64,000 nt of DNA from Dactylosporangium fulvum (GTDB lineage: Bacteria; Actinomycetota; Actinomycetes; Mycobacteriales; Micromonosporaceae): the NCBI RefSeq assembly GCF_025137375.1, contig NZ_CP073720.1, positions 6,968,501 through 7,032,500 of the forward strand, read 5' to 3'. Below are positions 42,019 to 51,260 of this stretch, piece by piece (positions within the stretch are counted from its first letter, which is position 1; each line of letters starts with the position of its first letter). The position numbers and the translations under genes are program-made. Below the pieces are notes generated by a model that saw only the letters and a list, made by a program, of their open reading frames with translations, made no database searches and was not told the DNA's origin.

Positions 42019-44286
42019 TCAGACGAGGTCGAACCGGTCGAGCTCCGTAACCTTGGTCCAGGCGGCGACGAAGTCGGCCACGAACTTGTCGCGGGCGTCG
42101 TGGCTGGCGTAGACCTCTGCGAGGGCCCGCAGCTGGGAGTTGGAGCCGAAGATGAGGTCGACCGCGGTGGCGGTCCACTTCACCTCGTCGGTGGCCAGGT
42201 CGCGGATCTCGTACACGTGCTCATCGGACTCCGACGCCTTCCACCGGGTGCCCGGGGAGAGCAGGTTGGTGAAGAAGTCGTTGGTGAGCACGCCGGGCCG
42301 GTCGGTGAGCACACCGTGCCGGGTGCCGCCGAAGTTGGCCCCGAGGGAGCGCAGGCCGCCGATGAGGACGGTCAGCTCGGGCGCGGTCAGGTCGAGCATG
42401 TAGGCGCGGTCGACGAGCAGTACCTCCGGCTGGGTCTTCTCGCCGGGACGCATGTAGTTGCGGAACCCGTCGGCGCGCGGCTCGAGGACCCGGAAGGACT
42501 CGACGTCGGTCTGCTCCTGGGAGGCGTCGGTGCGGCCCGGGCGGAACGGCACGGTCACCTCGACGCCGGCGTCGCGCGCCGCCTTCTCGACCGCGGCCGA
42601 GCCGGCCAGCACGATCAGGTCGGCGAGCGAGATCTTCGCGCCGCCGGCCTCGTTGAACTCCCGCTGGATGCCCTCAAGGGCCGCCAGGACCGTCGCGAGC
42701 TGCTCGGGCTGGTTGACCTCCCAGCCGCGCTGGGGCTCGAGACGGATCCGGGCGCCGTTGGCGCCACCGCGCTTGTCGGTGGACCGGAAGCTCGCGGCGG
42801 AGGCCCAGGCGGTGGAGACCAGCTGGGCGGTCGTGAGGCCGGACTCCAGGACCTTCGCCTTGAGGGCGGCGATGTCGGCGTCGCCCACGAGTTCGTGGTC
42901 GACGGCCGGCACCGGGTCCTGCCACAGCTGGGTCTCCGGAACCCACGGCCCGAGGAAGCGGCTGACCGGACCCATGTCGCGGTGCAGCAGCTTGTACCAG
43001 GCCTTGGCGAACGCCAGCGCGAACTCGTCGGGGTTCTCCAGGAAACGGCGGGAAATCTTCTCGTACGCCGGGTCGACGCGCAGCGACAGGTCGGTCGTGA
43101 GCATCGTCGGCTTGTGCTTCTTCGCCGGGTCGTGAGCGTCCGGGATGATCGCCTCGGCGTCCTTGGCGACCCACTGCTTGGCGCCGCCGGGGCTCGTGGT
43201 GAGCTCCCACTCGTAGCCGAAGAGGATCTCGAAGAAGCGGTTGCTCCACTGCGTCGGCTTGTCCGTCCACGTCACCTCGAGACCGCTGGTGATCGTGTCG
43301 GCACCCTTGCCGGTGGCGTGGCTGCTCAACCAGCCCAGGCCCTGCGCCTCCAGCGGGGCGGCCTCGGGCTCCGGGCCCACGTGGTTGTCGGCGACGCCGG
43401 CACCGTGGGCCTTGCCGAAGGTGTGCCCGCCGGCGATGAGAGCGACGGTCTCCTCGTCGTTCATCGCCATCCGGCCGAAGGTCTCGCGGATGAAATGCGC
43501 CGCCGCGGCCGGGTCCGCGTTGCCGCGGGGACCTTCCGGGTTGACGTAGATGAGACCCATCTCGGTCGCGCCGACGCCCTCCGCCATCTCCTTCTCGGAG
43601 ACGTAGCGCTCGTCGCCGAGCCAGGTGTCCTCCGGACCCCAGAAGATCTCCTCGGGCTCCCAGACGTCCTCGCGGCCGAAGCCGAAGCCGAAGGTCTTGA
43701 AGCCCATCGACTCCAGGGCGACGTTGCCGGCGAGGACGAGCAGGTCGGCCCACGAGATCTTCTGGCCGTACTTCTGCTTGACCGGCCACAGCAGGCGGCG
43801 GGCCTTGTCGAGGTTGGCGTTGTCGGGCCAGCTGTTGAGCGGGGCGAACCGCTGTCCGCCGTCGCCCGCGCCGCCACGACCGTCGTGGATGCGGTAGGTG
43901 CCTGCGGCGTGCCAGCTCAGCCGGATCATCAGGCCGCCGTAGTGGCCGAAGTCGGCCGGCCACCAGTCCTGCGAGGTGGTGAGCGCCTCGACGATGTCCT
44001 GCTTGAGGGCCTCGACGTCGAGCTTCCCGAACTCCTCGGCGTAGCTGAAGTCCGGCGCCAGCGGGTTGCCCTTGGACGAGTGGGCGTGCAACACCGAGAG
44101 GTCGAGCTGGTTGGGCCACCAGTCCCGGTTGGTGCGCGGACGACCACCGATCTTCGAGGTCGGCGAGTCGATCGCCGGGTTCTCGCTCTCGCTGCCGTGC
44201 GCGGTCACGGAGTCGTGCGCGACCGGGCACGCCATTTTGTCCACGCCCTGCGCGCTGGTGGGGGCCTGGTCCTGGGTGTCGCTCAT
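42019..44286 (-). CDS. katG: Catalase-peroxidase KatG
   Basis: 755 residues, the full family length, from the ATG of MSDTQDQ with AGGAAG upstream. The distal haem pocket is Arg122, Trp125 and His126 (IRLSWHAAGTYR). The Tyr of the Met-Tyr-Trp adduct lies in GLIYVNPEGP, and the proximal His in GGHTFGKAHG. The C-terminal duplicated domain is present. It breaks down hydrogen peroxide in the cytoplasm. It is transcribed with furA 31 bases upstream, the standard actinobacterial peroxide-response arrangement, and is closed by a strong hairpin terminator. Confidence 0.98.
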   Translation of the reverse strand: MSDTQDQAPTSAQGVDKMACPVAHDSVTAHGSESENPAIDSPTSKIGGRPRTNRDWWPNQLDLSVLHAHSSKGNPLAPDFSYAEEFGKLDVEALKQDIVEALTTSQDWWPADFGHYGGLMIRLSWHAAGTYRIHDGRGGAGDGGQRFAPLNSWPDNANLDKARRLLWPVKQKYGQKISWADLLVLAGNVALESMGFKTFGFGFGREDVWEPEEIFWGPEDTWLGDERYVSEKEMAEGVGATEMGLIYVNPEGPRGNADPAAAAHFIRETFGRMAMNDEETVALIAGGHTFGKAHGAGVADNHVGPEPEAAPLEAQGLGWLSSHATGKGADTITSGLEVTWTDKPTQWSNRFFEILFGYEWELTTSPGGAKQWVAKDAEAIIPDAHDPAKKHKPTMLTTDLSLRVDPAYEKISRRFLENPDEFALAFAKAWYKLLHRDMGPVSRFLGPWVPETQLWQDPVPAVDHELVGDADIAALKAKVLESGLTTAQLVSTAWASAASFRSTDKRGGANGARIRLEPQRGWEVNQPEQLATVLAALEGIQREFNEAGGAKISLADLIVLAGSAAVEKAARDAGVEVTVPFRPGRTDASQEQTDVESFRVLEPRADGFRNYMRPGEKTQPEVLLVDRAYMLDLTAPELTVLIGGLRSLGANFGGTRHGVLTDRPGVLTNDFFTNLLSPGTRWKASESDEHVYEIRDLATDEVKWTATAVDLIFGSNSQLRALAEVYASHDARDKFVADFVAAWTKVTELDRFDLV

Positions 44287-44317
44287 CTGCTTCCTTTGCT
44301 TCCTTCCGAACTGGTGA

Positions 44318-44764
44318 TCAGTGCAAGGTGCGTCTGGTTGCACAGTCGGGGCAGGTGCCCCAATAGACGACTTCCGCCTCGTCGACCACGAAGTCGTGGT
44401 CGTCCGAGGCGGTGAGACAAGGGGCGTGACCGACGGCGCAGTCGACGTCGGCGATCACGCCGCAGGAACGGCACACGACATGGTGGTGGTTGTCCCCCAC
44501 CCGAGACTCGTAGCGGGCGGTCGAACCGGCGGGCTCGATGCGCCGCACCAAACCGGCGTCGGTGAGCGCCCGCAGCACATCGTAGACCGCCTGGTGGGAG
44601 ACCGTTGGATGATCGGCCCGCACCAACGCGATCACCGTGTCGGTGTCGACGTGCGGGTGGTCGCGCAGCGCGGCAAGCACCGCCAACCGGGGCCGTGTCA
44701 CGCGCAACGAGGCCGCCCGCAGCTGCGCCTCGAAGTCGAACGTCACGCGACCAACATAGGCCAT
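44318..44764 (-). CDS. furA: Fur-family peroxide/iron regulator FurA
   Basis: 148 residues from ATG 44764. TTG 44782 or the GTG opening VTFDFEAQLR are alternatives. The winged HTH (LRVTRPRLAVLAAL..SHQAVYDVLRALTDAGLV) is followed by the metal-binding dimer domain: His-rich HHHVVCRSCG with one CxxC and a second CPDC near the end. It is expected to repress itself and katG and to be inactivated by peroxide. A partial palindrome TGGAATAGTTCA (44770-44781) lies right at its start. Confidence 0.93.
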   Translation of the reverse strand: MAYVGRVTFDFEAQLRAASLRVTRPRLAVLAALRDHPHVDTDTVIALVRADHPTVSHQAVYDVLRALTDAGLVRRIEPAGSTARYESRVGDNHHHVVCRSCGVIADVDCAVGHAPCLTASDDHDFVVDEAEVVYWGTCPDCATRRTLH

Positions 44765-44769
44765 CTTTC

Positions 44770-44783
44770 TGGAATAGTTCAAG
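44770..44783. promoter_or_regulatory. Possible FurA box
   Basis: TGGAAT-AGTTCA forms an imperfect inverted repeat in an AT-rich patch just upstream of furA. Its position fits autoregulation, but the match is weak. Confidence 0.4.
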
Positions 44784-44942
44784 TTTTGGGCTCGGCGTGT
44801 TCCACTCGGGCACAGCAGCGTCGAGCCGTGAGGCGGGTGCCGGCGGCGAGCCGACAGCCGCCTTTGCGGGCCTCACCCTTCAGACCCCCGACGCCGGCCT
44901 ACGGTGGTTCGGCGAGCGGATCATCTGGGTAGGTTCGCTCTC

Positions 44943-45386
44943 ATGAGTGACGACACCTTCCGCTCGGTGGACATCGAGCGCACCAGCGTCGGACAGTACG
45001 TCGTAAGCAACGTTCGCGGCGGCTCGATCTCGATCGGCACGGGCGACGACGACAGCTTCACCCCGGTGGAGCTACTCCTGGCCGCCCTTGGTGGCTGCGC
45101 CGCCGTCGACGTCGACCTCATCACGAGCCGGCGCGCCGAGCCGAGCGAATTCCTCGTGAAGGTAACCGGCGACAAGGTCCGCGACGAGGCGGGAGGCAAC
45201 CGGATGAAGCACCTGAGTGTCCAGTTCACCGTGACGTTCCCGGACGGCGAGGCGGGCGACGCGGCCCGCGACACCCTGCCCCGCTCGCTCAAGATGTCAC
45301 ACGACCGGCTCTGCACCGTTTCACGGACCGTCGAGATCGGCACCCCCGTGTCAATCACGATCGCGCCCAGCATGAATAGCACCTGA
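44943..45386 (+). CDS. OsmC-family protein
   Basis: 147 residues from ATG with GGGTAGG nine bases upstream. The two OsmC redox cysteines are present, Cys52 (LGGCAAVDVDL) and Cys124 (DRLCTVSRTV), with the PVELLLAALGGC signature. The family reduces organic hydroperoxides or related stress products in the cytoplasm. It lies divergent from furA-katG across a 178-bp spacer, so the two may be co-induced by oxidative stress. Confidence 0.92.
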   Translation: MSDDTFRSVDIERTSVGQYVVSNVRGGSISIGTGDDDSFTPVELLLAALGGCAAVDVDLITSRRAEPSEFLVKVTGDKVRDEAGGNRMKHLSVQFTVTFPDGEAGDAARDTLPRSLKMSHDRLCTVSRTVEIGTPVSITIAPSMNST

Positions 45387-45624
45387 CAGCCGTCCGGACC
45401 GACTCCGAGATCCACACCGCCGGTGTGGACAGGAGCGCAGATGTCCATGGCCGACGTGACCTCGAACAGCTGCGGCACGCCGTTCTGCTCCTGGAACACG
45501 TCCGTCAGCCGGGTGCAGCACTGGGCCCACCGCGCCGGTTGCGATCCCGGTTCGCCGCGATACCGGTGCGGTTGCGGCGGCCCGGACCGCTTCAGGCGCG
45601 CGGCGCGCCGCCGATGCGTGCCAT

Positions 45625-47673
45625 GTGAACCTTCAACCGCCCGAGACCGCGCTGCTGCCCCAGCAGGGCCGCGCCGCGGAACAGGCGCTGCTGGCGCCGC
45701 TGTCCGCGCAACAGGCCGTGACCACTCGGATCGCCGAGGCCCGCCGCCGCGCGTCCGCGCAGCGCGGCACGCCGCGCCTGCTGCCCGGGGCGACCTGGAA
45801 CGGCAGCGGGACCACGTTCCGGCTGTGGTCGTCGGCCGCCACGCGGGTCGACGTCACCGTGGTCACCCCGTGCGGTGCGGTGGACACGCCGATGCAGCGG
45901 GCCGGGGCCGGCTGGTGGCACGCCGAGCTGACCGGCGCACCGCCCGGCACCCGGTACGGTTTCCGGGTCGCCGGGCCGGCCGGACCGGGCCACCGGTTCG
46001 ACCCCTCCGTGGTGCTGCTGGACCCGTACGCCCACGGCGTCGAGGCGGACACCAGCGGCAGGCCTGTCGGCGTCGTGACGGATCCGCGCGGCATCGGCCC
46101 CCGCCCGCCACGCCCGGGTCACAGCTGGTCCGACACGGTCGTCTACGAGGCCCACGTCCTGGGCCTGTCCGTCCTGCATCCCGACGTGCCGGCGGAGCTT
46201 CGCGGCACCTACCTCGGCGCGTGCCACCCGGCCGTCCTGGCCCACCTGCACCGCCTCGGCGTGACGGCGATCGAGCTGCTGCCCGTCGCGGCGTTCGTCG
46301 ACGAGCCGCGCCTGCGCGCGGCCGGCCGGTTCAACTACTGGGGCTACAACCCGGTCGCCTTCGCCGCGCCGCACGTGCCGTACAGCGCCGGCCGGACCGC
46401 GCAGGCAGCGTTGTGTGAGTTCCGCACCATGGTGGACACGTTCCACGAGGCGGGCATCGAGGTCATCCTCGACGTCGTACACAACCACACCGGCGAGGGC
46501 GAGGCCGACCTGCCGCCGCTGTCCCTGCGCGGCGTGGACAACGCCGCCTACTACCGGCTCTCCGACGCCGATCCCGACCGCTACGACGACGTCACCGGGT
46601 GCGGCAACACGCTGGACGTGCGCCGCCCGGCCGCGGTGGAGCTGATTCGGTGGTCGCTGCGCTGGTGGACGGAGGTCTGCGGGGTTGACGGGTTCCGCTT
46701 CGACCTGGCCACCACCCTCGGCCGGACCGGCCCGCACGGCGCATACGACCCGGACGCGCCGCTGCTGCGGGAACTGCTCACCGACCCGGTGCTCGCGGGC
46801 GTCAAGCTGATCGCGGAGCCGTGGGACTGCGCCGGGTACGCGCTGGGCGCCTTCCCGACCGGCTGGGCCGAGTGGAACGACCGGTACCGCGGCGATGTGC
46901 GCGACTACTGGCGCGGCCGGACCGGCCGTGGCGCGCTCGCGACCCGGCTCGCCGGATCGTCGGACGTGTTCGGTGAACGCGGCGCGATCGCGTCGCTGAA
47001 CTTCGTGACCGCGCACGACGGGTTCACACTGGCCGACCTCGTGTCGTACAACACCAAGCACAACACCGGCAACGGCGAGGGCAACCGTGACGGCACCGAC
47101 GACAACCGGTCGTGGAACTGCGGCGTGGAGGGACCGTCCGACCAGGCCGACGTTCTGCGGCTGCGCGACCGGCAGGCCCGCAACCTCATCGGTACGCTGC
47201 TGGTGTCGCGCGGCGTGCCGATGCTGGTCGCCGGCGACGAGGGCGGGCGTTCACAGCGGGGCAACAACAACGCCTACAGCGCCACGAGCCCTGACCAGTG
47301 GGCCGTGCGCTGGACCGAGCTGGACCAGCGGCTGGTCGACTTCTGCGCCGCGGCGTCGGACCTGCGGCGCCGCCTGCCGCAGCTGCGCGCGCCCGGACAC
47401 CCGCACGCCGAGGACGTCACCTGGGCCGCGCCCGACGGCGGCCCGGTCCACGACTGGCAGGCGAACGCGCCGCTGGCCATGATCCTGCACGGGCCGAACC
47501 GGGACGTGGCCGTGCTGACGAACCCGCGGCCGCACCCGGTCGAGTTCGTCCTCCCCGGCCGGTGGAGCGTGGTGCTGTCCTCGGCACACGACGACCCCGG
47601 CGCCGCCGCTGCGGCCGGGTTGACCCTCGACGCCCACACCATCACGGTCGCGCTGCACGAGCATGCCGGTTGA
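45625..47673 (+). CDS. glgX: Glycogen debranching enzyme, GlgX/isoamylase type (GH13)
   Basis: 682 residues from GTG; no strong ribosome-binding site, so the first ~50 Ala/Gln-rich residues are uncertain. An N-terminal CBM48 (WNGSGTTFRLWSSAATRVDV) precedes a GH13 barrel with the four conserved regions: DVVHNH (283-288), GFRFD with nucleophile Asp360, IAEPWD with acid/base Glu398 and VTAHDG (His464-Asp465). It hydrolyses alpha-1,6 branches of glycogen or limit dextrin in the cytoplasm. It stands alone, with no other glycogen genes nearby. Confidence 0.93.
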   Translation: MNLQPPETALLPQQGRAAEQALLAPLSAQQAVTTRIAEARRRASAQRGTPRLLPGATWNGSGTTFRLWSSAATRVDVTVVTPCGAVDTPMQRAGAGWWHAELTGAPPGTRYGFRVAGPAGPGHRFDPSVVLLDPYAHGVEADTSGRPVGVVTDPRGIGPRPPRPGHSWSDTVVYEAHVLGLSVLHPDVPAELRGTYLGACHPAVLAHLHRLGVTAIELLPVAAFVDEPRLRAAGRFNYWGYNPVAFAAPHVPYSAGRTAQAALCEFRTMVDTFHEAGIEVILDVVHNHTGEGEADLPPLSLRGVDNAAYYRLSDADPDRYDDVTGCGNTLDVRRPAAVELIRWSLRWWTEVCGVDGFRFDLATTLGRTGPHGAYDPDAPLLRELLTDPVLAGVKLIAEPWDCAGYALGAFPTGWAEWNDRYRGDVRDYWRGRTGRGALATRLAGSSDVFGERGAIASLNFVTAHDGFTLADLVSYNTKHNTGNGEGNRDGTDDNRSWNCGVEGPSDQADVLRLRDRQARNLIGTLLVSRGVPMLVAGDEGGRSQRGNNNAYSATSPDQWAVRWTELDQRLVDFCAAASDLRRRLPQLRAPGHPHAEDVTWAAPDGGPVHDWQANAPLAMILHGPNRDVAVLTNPRPHPVEFVLPGRWSVVLSSAHDDPGAAAAAGLTLDAHTITVALHEHAG

Positions 47674-47833
47674 CACGTACACGTCGCCCGCATCGTGGGC
47701 TACGCGGGATGGACGACGTCTTCCTCCGCCTGACGCAGCGGCATCCCGGCCTGTACGGCCGGCTGGCCGCGCCGGACCGGATGCGGCGGCGGCCCTCGTC
47801 TCGAGGACCACCGCCGTGGTCGGGAACGGCCTG

Positions 47834-48307
47834 TTACCGTGCCGCGTCCTCCACCGCGGGCTGACCGTCGGCGAGGAGCTTCAACGCGTATCCGACCAGT
47901 GCGAGCAGCACCCCGAGGCCCATCGCCATCGCCGCGACACCGAAGGAGACCACGGAGGTGAACAGCGACGCACGCAGGAACGAGCCGTTCATCACGGTGG
48001 CTCGTGTGGGGTCGGTCTTGTCCAGCTCGGCGTAGGTCTTGCCGCCGCTGGCCTTCAGCGCGTGCTTCTCGATCACCTGCGCCTCCGCGTAGGCGGTGAG
48101 CGGACCGTCGATCCTCTCCCCCGCGAACCAGTCCGCGTCCTCCGACACCGTGATCCGCTCGTCGGCCAACTGGCTCTGCACGGTGTACCAGGTGACGGCT
48201 CCCGCGGCGAGCATCACCAGGCCCGCCGCCATCACGATCACCGCCAGCAACTTGGTGACACGCGCCCGGTTCACCTGCCCCGCCGGACGCTGCAGCGTCG
48301 CTGCCAT
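47834..48307 (-). CDS. Conserved actinobacterial small membrane protein
   Basis: 157 residues with two membrane helices (about 18-40 and 115-142) flanking a ~70-residue soluble loop that would face outside. The loop is rich in acidic residues (VSEDADWFAGERIDGPLTAYAEAQVIEKHAL). It resembles short hypothetical proteins sometimes mislabelled as aromatic dioxygenases. No catalytic motif is visible. It is transcribed alone, convergent with glgX. Confidence 0.75.
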   Translation of the reverse strand: MAATLQRPAGQVNRARVTKLLAVIVMAAGLVMLAAGAVTWYTVQSQLADERITVSEDADWFAGERIDGPLTAYAEAQVIEKHALKASGGKTYAELDKTDPTRATVMNGSFLRASLFTSVVSFGVAAMAMGLGVLLALVGYALKLLADGQPAVEDAAR

Positions 48308-48494
48308 GTCGTACCTCCATTCCGTCGCATGTCCCGATGGTCTTCACCGGTCCCGGCTGCCGCGCGCCACACGTCCGTCCCACCCGCACGAGCGGTCCCT
48401 CGGTCCGCGGCGGCGGCGGGCGAGATCACCCGGCAGTGGTGGTTTACCCACGCGCGGTCCGGTCATGCGACTTCAAGATCGTTGCTGATCCGTG

Positions 48495-49940
48495 TTACGG
48501 AAGGGGCCGCTGGTCGGCGGCCAGGTCACCGACGTTGGACGGATGGTCTTCCTGCCGTACATTCGCCGCGGCGTGCAGATCGGGGCCGTCTTCCGTTGAT
48601 GTCCGGGGCAGCCGGGTTGCGGCGACGACGCCGACAACCGCTACAAAGGCCATGACCGCGAACACGACGCCGAAGGCCAGGGTCGGAGACGATCCCAGGC
48701 CGGCCAGGACCGCACCTGTTGTCGCAACGCCCGTCACGGCTGTCACTTGCCGGACGGTGCTGAACATTCCCGAGGCTGCGCCGGCCGCCGCTGAGTCCAC
48801 GGATGCCATTGCGGCAGCCGACAGAGGCGACCAGGCCACGGCGTTCGCGATACCTAGCACCGCAGCCCCGAGCGCCACCCACCATGGATCGATTTCCAGG
48901 ACGACCACAAGTCCGATGAGCAACAGACTTGCCGCAAGCAGTGCCATCCCCAGGATCGCCGGACGGCGTGGTCCCACGCGGTCGACCCATCGGCCGGCCG
49001 CTGGGGACAACACGGCTGCTACAACAGCGTCCGGGGTCATCACCAAGGCCGCCTCCATCGGTCCGAGGCCCCTTGTCTCCTGCAGATACAGCATCGTTGG
49101 CAGCGCCATCGCGATGACCGCCGTGCCCAGAGCCGCCACCGCAACGCTTGCCGCGCGGAATCCGGCCGAGCGGTAGAGTCCCAGTGGAGCCAGCGCCGCC
49201 GGCCCCATCCGCCGTTCGTGGAACGCGAAGACGGCCAACAGCACTGCGCCGACGGCGACAGCGGCGATGATCGCGGGTGCCGAGAGGTCGCGCCAGGCGA
49301 GGAGTGCCCAGATGAGAACACCGAGTCCAGCTGTGCTTGTGACCGCCCCCAGCGGGTCAAGCCGCGTGGTCTGACCTCGGCTGCCGGGAATCCACCGCAG
49401 CCCCATGAGCAGTGCGATGCCGCACAGTGGAACATTGACCCAGAAGATCCACCGCCAATCAAGGACCGCTGTCAACAGGCCCCCGAGGACCGGGCCGAGG
49501 AGTGTGCCGGCTGCCGCGACAGATCCCCATATGCCTAGAGCACGCCCGCGCTCATCGGCGACAAAAAGGCGGCGAATCAGCGTGAGGGGCTGGGGAGCCA
49601 TCGCGGCCGCCGCCAGCCCTTGCGCAACCCTGAACAGCACGAGCCAGCCGATCGACGGGGCCAGCCCGCACAGCGCCGAGGCCACTGCAAAGCCACCCAT
49701 CCCGGCCAGGAAGACGCGCTTGGGGTCATACCGATCGCCGAGTCTCCCGGCGACGAGCAACGGGACCGAGAAGGCCAGCAGATACCCGGCCGTCACCCAG
49801 AACAGCCCGGAGACGTCCGGCTCGAGATCGTGCTGGATGCTCGGGCTCGCGACCGCCACGATCGTCATGTCGAGCAAGATGACGAAGAACCCCGCGAGCA
49901 GTGCCGCAAGTCCCGCCCACCTGTTCGCCAACTGGTCCAC
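48495..49940 (-). CDS. MFS transporter, DHA2 family
   Basis: 481 residues from GTG, with about 14 hydrophobic helices. Motifs are LDMTIVAVASPSIQHDL in helix 1 and GRLGDRYDPKRVFLAG (motif A) after helix 2. It is an inner-membrane proton-coupled exporter of drugs or metabolites. No regulator is adjacent. The upstream spacer (49941-50568) is rich in palindromes. Confidence 0.92.
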   Translation of the reverse strand: MDQLANRWAGLAALLAGFFVILLDMTIVAVASPSIQHDLEPDVSGLFWVTAGYLLAFSVPLLVAGRLGDRYDPKRVFLAGMGGFAVASALCGLAPSIGWLVLFRVAQGLAAAAMAPQPLTLIRRLFVADERGRALGIWGSVAAAGTLLGPVLGGLLTAVLDWRWIFWVNVPLCGIALLMGLRWIPGSRGQTTRLDPLGAVTSTAGLGVLIWALLAWRDLSAPAIIAAVAVGAVLLAVFAFHERRMGPAALAPLGLYRSAGFRAASVAVAALGTAVIAMALPTMLYLQETRGLGPMEAALVMTPDAVVAAVLSPAAGRWVDRVGPRRPAILGMALLAASLLLIGLVVVLEIDPWWVALGAAVLGIANAVAWSPLSAAAMASVDSAAAGAASGMFSTVRQVTAVTGVATTGAVLAGLGSSPTLAFGVVFAVMAFVAVVGVVAATRLPRTSTEDGPDLHAAANVRQEDHPSNVGDLAADQRPLP

Positions 49941-50140
49941 CGTTTCTACGCAGGGTTTCCTCGGGCATCCACCATGCAGCGGCGACTATTCGCCTCCACC
50001 CTCCCACCCTCACCCGCGGCTAGGCTAGGTGTAACTCGAGCTTCGAGCCGCTTGCCGCCGACCGGCGTGCGCCGCGGCCATCGACCTGATGTTGACCGAT
50101 CCGGGGAGAACCGCTCCAACTGGTGTTCACCACCGCCGGC

Positions 50141-50158
50141 ACGTGGCCTTGGCCACGT
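50141..50158. repeat. 18-bp perfect palindrome
   Basis: ACGTGGCC-TT-GGCCACGT, 13 bases before the large inverted repeat. Confidence 0.8.
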
Positions 50159-50171
50159 CAACCCCGACAAC

Positions 50172-50253
50172 CGCGCCGATCTTGGAGTTGTGGTCCTTGA
50201 CAAACCCGGACAAATTCGGAGGTTCATGGCGCCACAACTCCAAGATCGGCGCG
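50172..50253. repeat. 22-bp perfect inverted repeat with 38-base loop
   Basis: The left arm 50172-50193 (begins CGCGCCGATCTTGG) is exactly complementary to the right arm 50232-50253. The 82-base unit would fold into a very stable hairpin. There is no T-tract and it is far from any gene end on its strand, so a simple terminator is unlikely. It may be a REP- or MITE-like dispersed element. Confidence 0.85.
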
Positions 50254-50344
50254 CAGTTGGGCCGCCAACGCTGTCCCAGCGAATTACGCAACAGGCTCCC
50301 AGGGGTGCACCAAGTCTCCGTGATCATGAAACCGCGGCTCCTCC

Positions 50345-50367
50345 TGATCGCGAACGCATCGCGATCA
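50345..50367. repeat. 9-bp-arm palindrome
   Basis: TGATCGCGA-ACGCA-TCGCGATCA, in the same spacer as the 22-bp inverted repeat. Confidence 0.75.
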
Positions 50368-50568
50368 CGAGCCGCAACCGGTCGGGACCCGCGTGGCAAC
50401 GCTGAGCCTCCGCGATCACGGGGGACGCGGGCGTCGCTCGGATAGTCAGCCTTGTCGGCTGAGGGTCGGGGGAAGGGACGAACGGCCGGGGTCCGGCCGG
50501 GTGCCGTCCGCGCGAGGGCGGGCCCTGCGGCCCTTCCCGTCCCGACCGTACCCTGGACAATCGAGACC

Positions 50569-51156
50569 ATGAGACGGATGACAGCCCTGGTCCTTGCGGC
50601 ACTCGCGACGATGTTCGCCGCCGGATGCTCGTCGGCCGACGACAACGGCGGTCCGGCCGCCGGCCCGGCGGACGGCTCGTTCCTGGCCGCCTACGGCCTG
50701 TCCGGCCTGGATGCCCGCGGGGCCATCGACCGCCTCGAACGCACCCCGGTCGCCGACCGCTCGAAGGTGCTGAAGGCGTCGGTCCGCCCCGACCAGCTTC
50801 AGCTCACCGACACCCGCACCGGCGCGACGACGGCCCTCGAGATCCCGGCCGGGCTGTTCTACCTCTCCGTCGCGCCGTACGTCGACCAGACGCACGAGTG
50901 CTTCTTCCACAGCCTGACCACCTGCCGCGGCGAGCTGACCGGCCAGGACCTGCAGGTGCGGATCACCGACACCGCGACGGGCAAGGTGCTGGTCGACGGC
51001 GCCGCGAAGACGTACGAGAACGGCTTCACCGGCTTCTGGCTGCCGAGCGGCATCACGGCCAAGCTGCAGGTCACCCATGACGGCCGTACGGCCACCGCCG
51101 ACATCGCCACCACCGCGGATGCCCCGACCTGCCTGACGACGCTCCGCCTGACCTGA
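50569..51156 (+). CDS. cueP: CueP-family copper-binding lipoprotein
   Basis: 195 residues from ATG 50569. A lipoprotein signal ends at FAAGC (Cys20). The mature domain has the CueP hallmarks: SVAPYVDQTHECFFHSLTTCRGEL with Cys111 and Cys119, and Cys188 near the C-terminus (APTCLTTL), the three cysteines that coordinate copper in the Salmonella protein. It probably buffers or delivers copper outside the membrane. No copper regulator or export ATPase is adjacent. The reading frame is open upstream to 50452, but the signal peptide fixes the start. Confidence 0.9.
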   Translation: MRRMTALVLAALATMFAAGCSSADDNGGPAAGPADGSFLAAYGLSGLDARGAIDRLERTPVADRSKVLKASVRPDQLQLTDTRTGATTALEIPAGLFYLSVAPYVDQTHECFFHSLTTCRGELTGQDLQVRITDTATGKVLVDGAAKTYENGFTGFWLPSGITAKLQVTHDGRTATADIATTADAPTCLTTLRLT

Positions 51157-51260
51157 CGCCCTCGCCGCCGCGGATCAGGTCTCACCCGCCCGATGCCGCC
51201 TCGGACTCGCCGATGCCGGCGACGAATGGGCACAGCACGGGGGGCTGCGCTTGTGACCGG

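Larger units (their letters stand above)
49941..50568. other. Palindrome-rich 628-bp intergenic region
   Basis: No convincing gene on either strand. It contains three palindromic elements: 50141-50158, 50172-50253 and 50345-50367. The MFS promoter and the cueP promoter must lie here too but are not clearly visible. Confidence 0.65.

Noticed and set aside
47805..47821. Small hairpin GACCAC-N4-GTGGTC between glgX and the membrane protein gene
   Set aside because: Six-bp stem is too weak in this base composition to call a terminator.
50127..50645. 172-residue minus-strand open frame over the palindrome cluster
   Set aside because: Runs through both arms of the inverted repeat and into the cueP signal-peptide region in the opposite sense; no motif.
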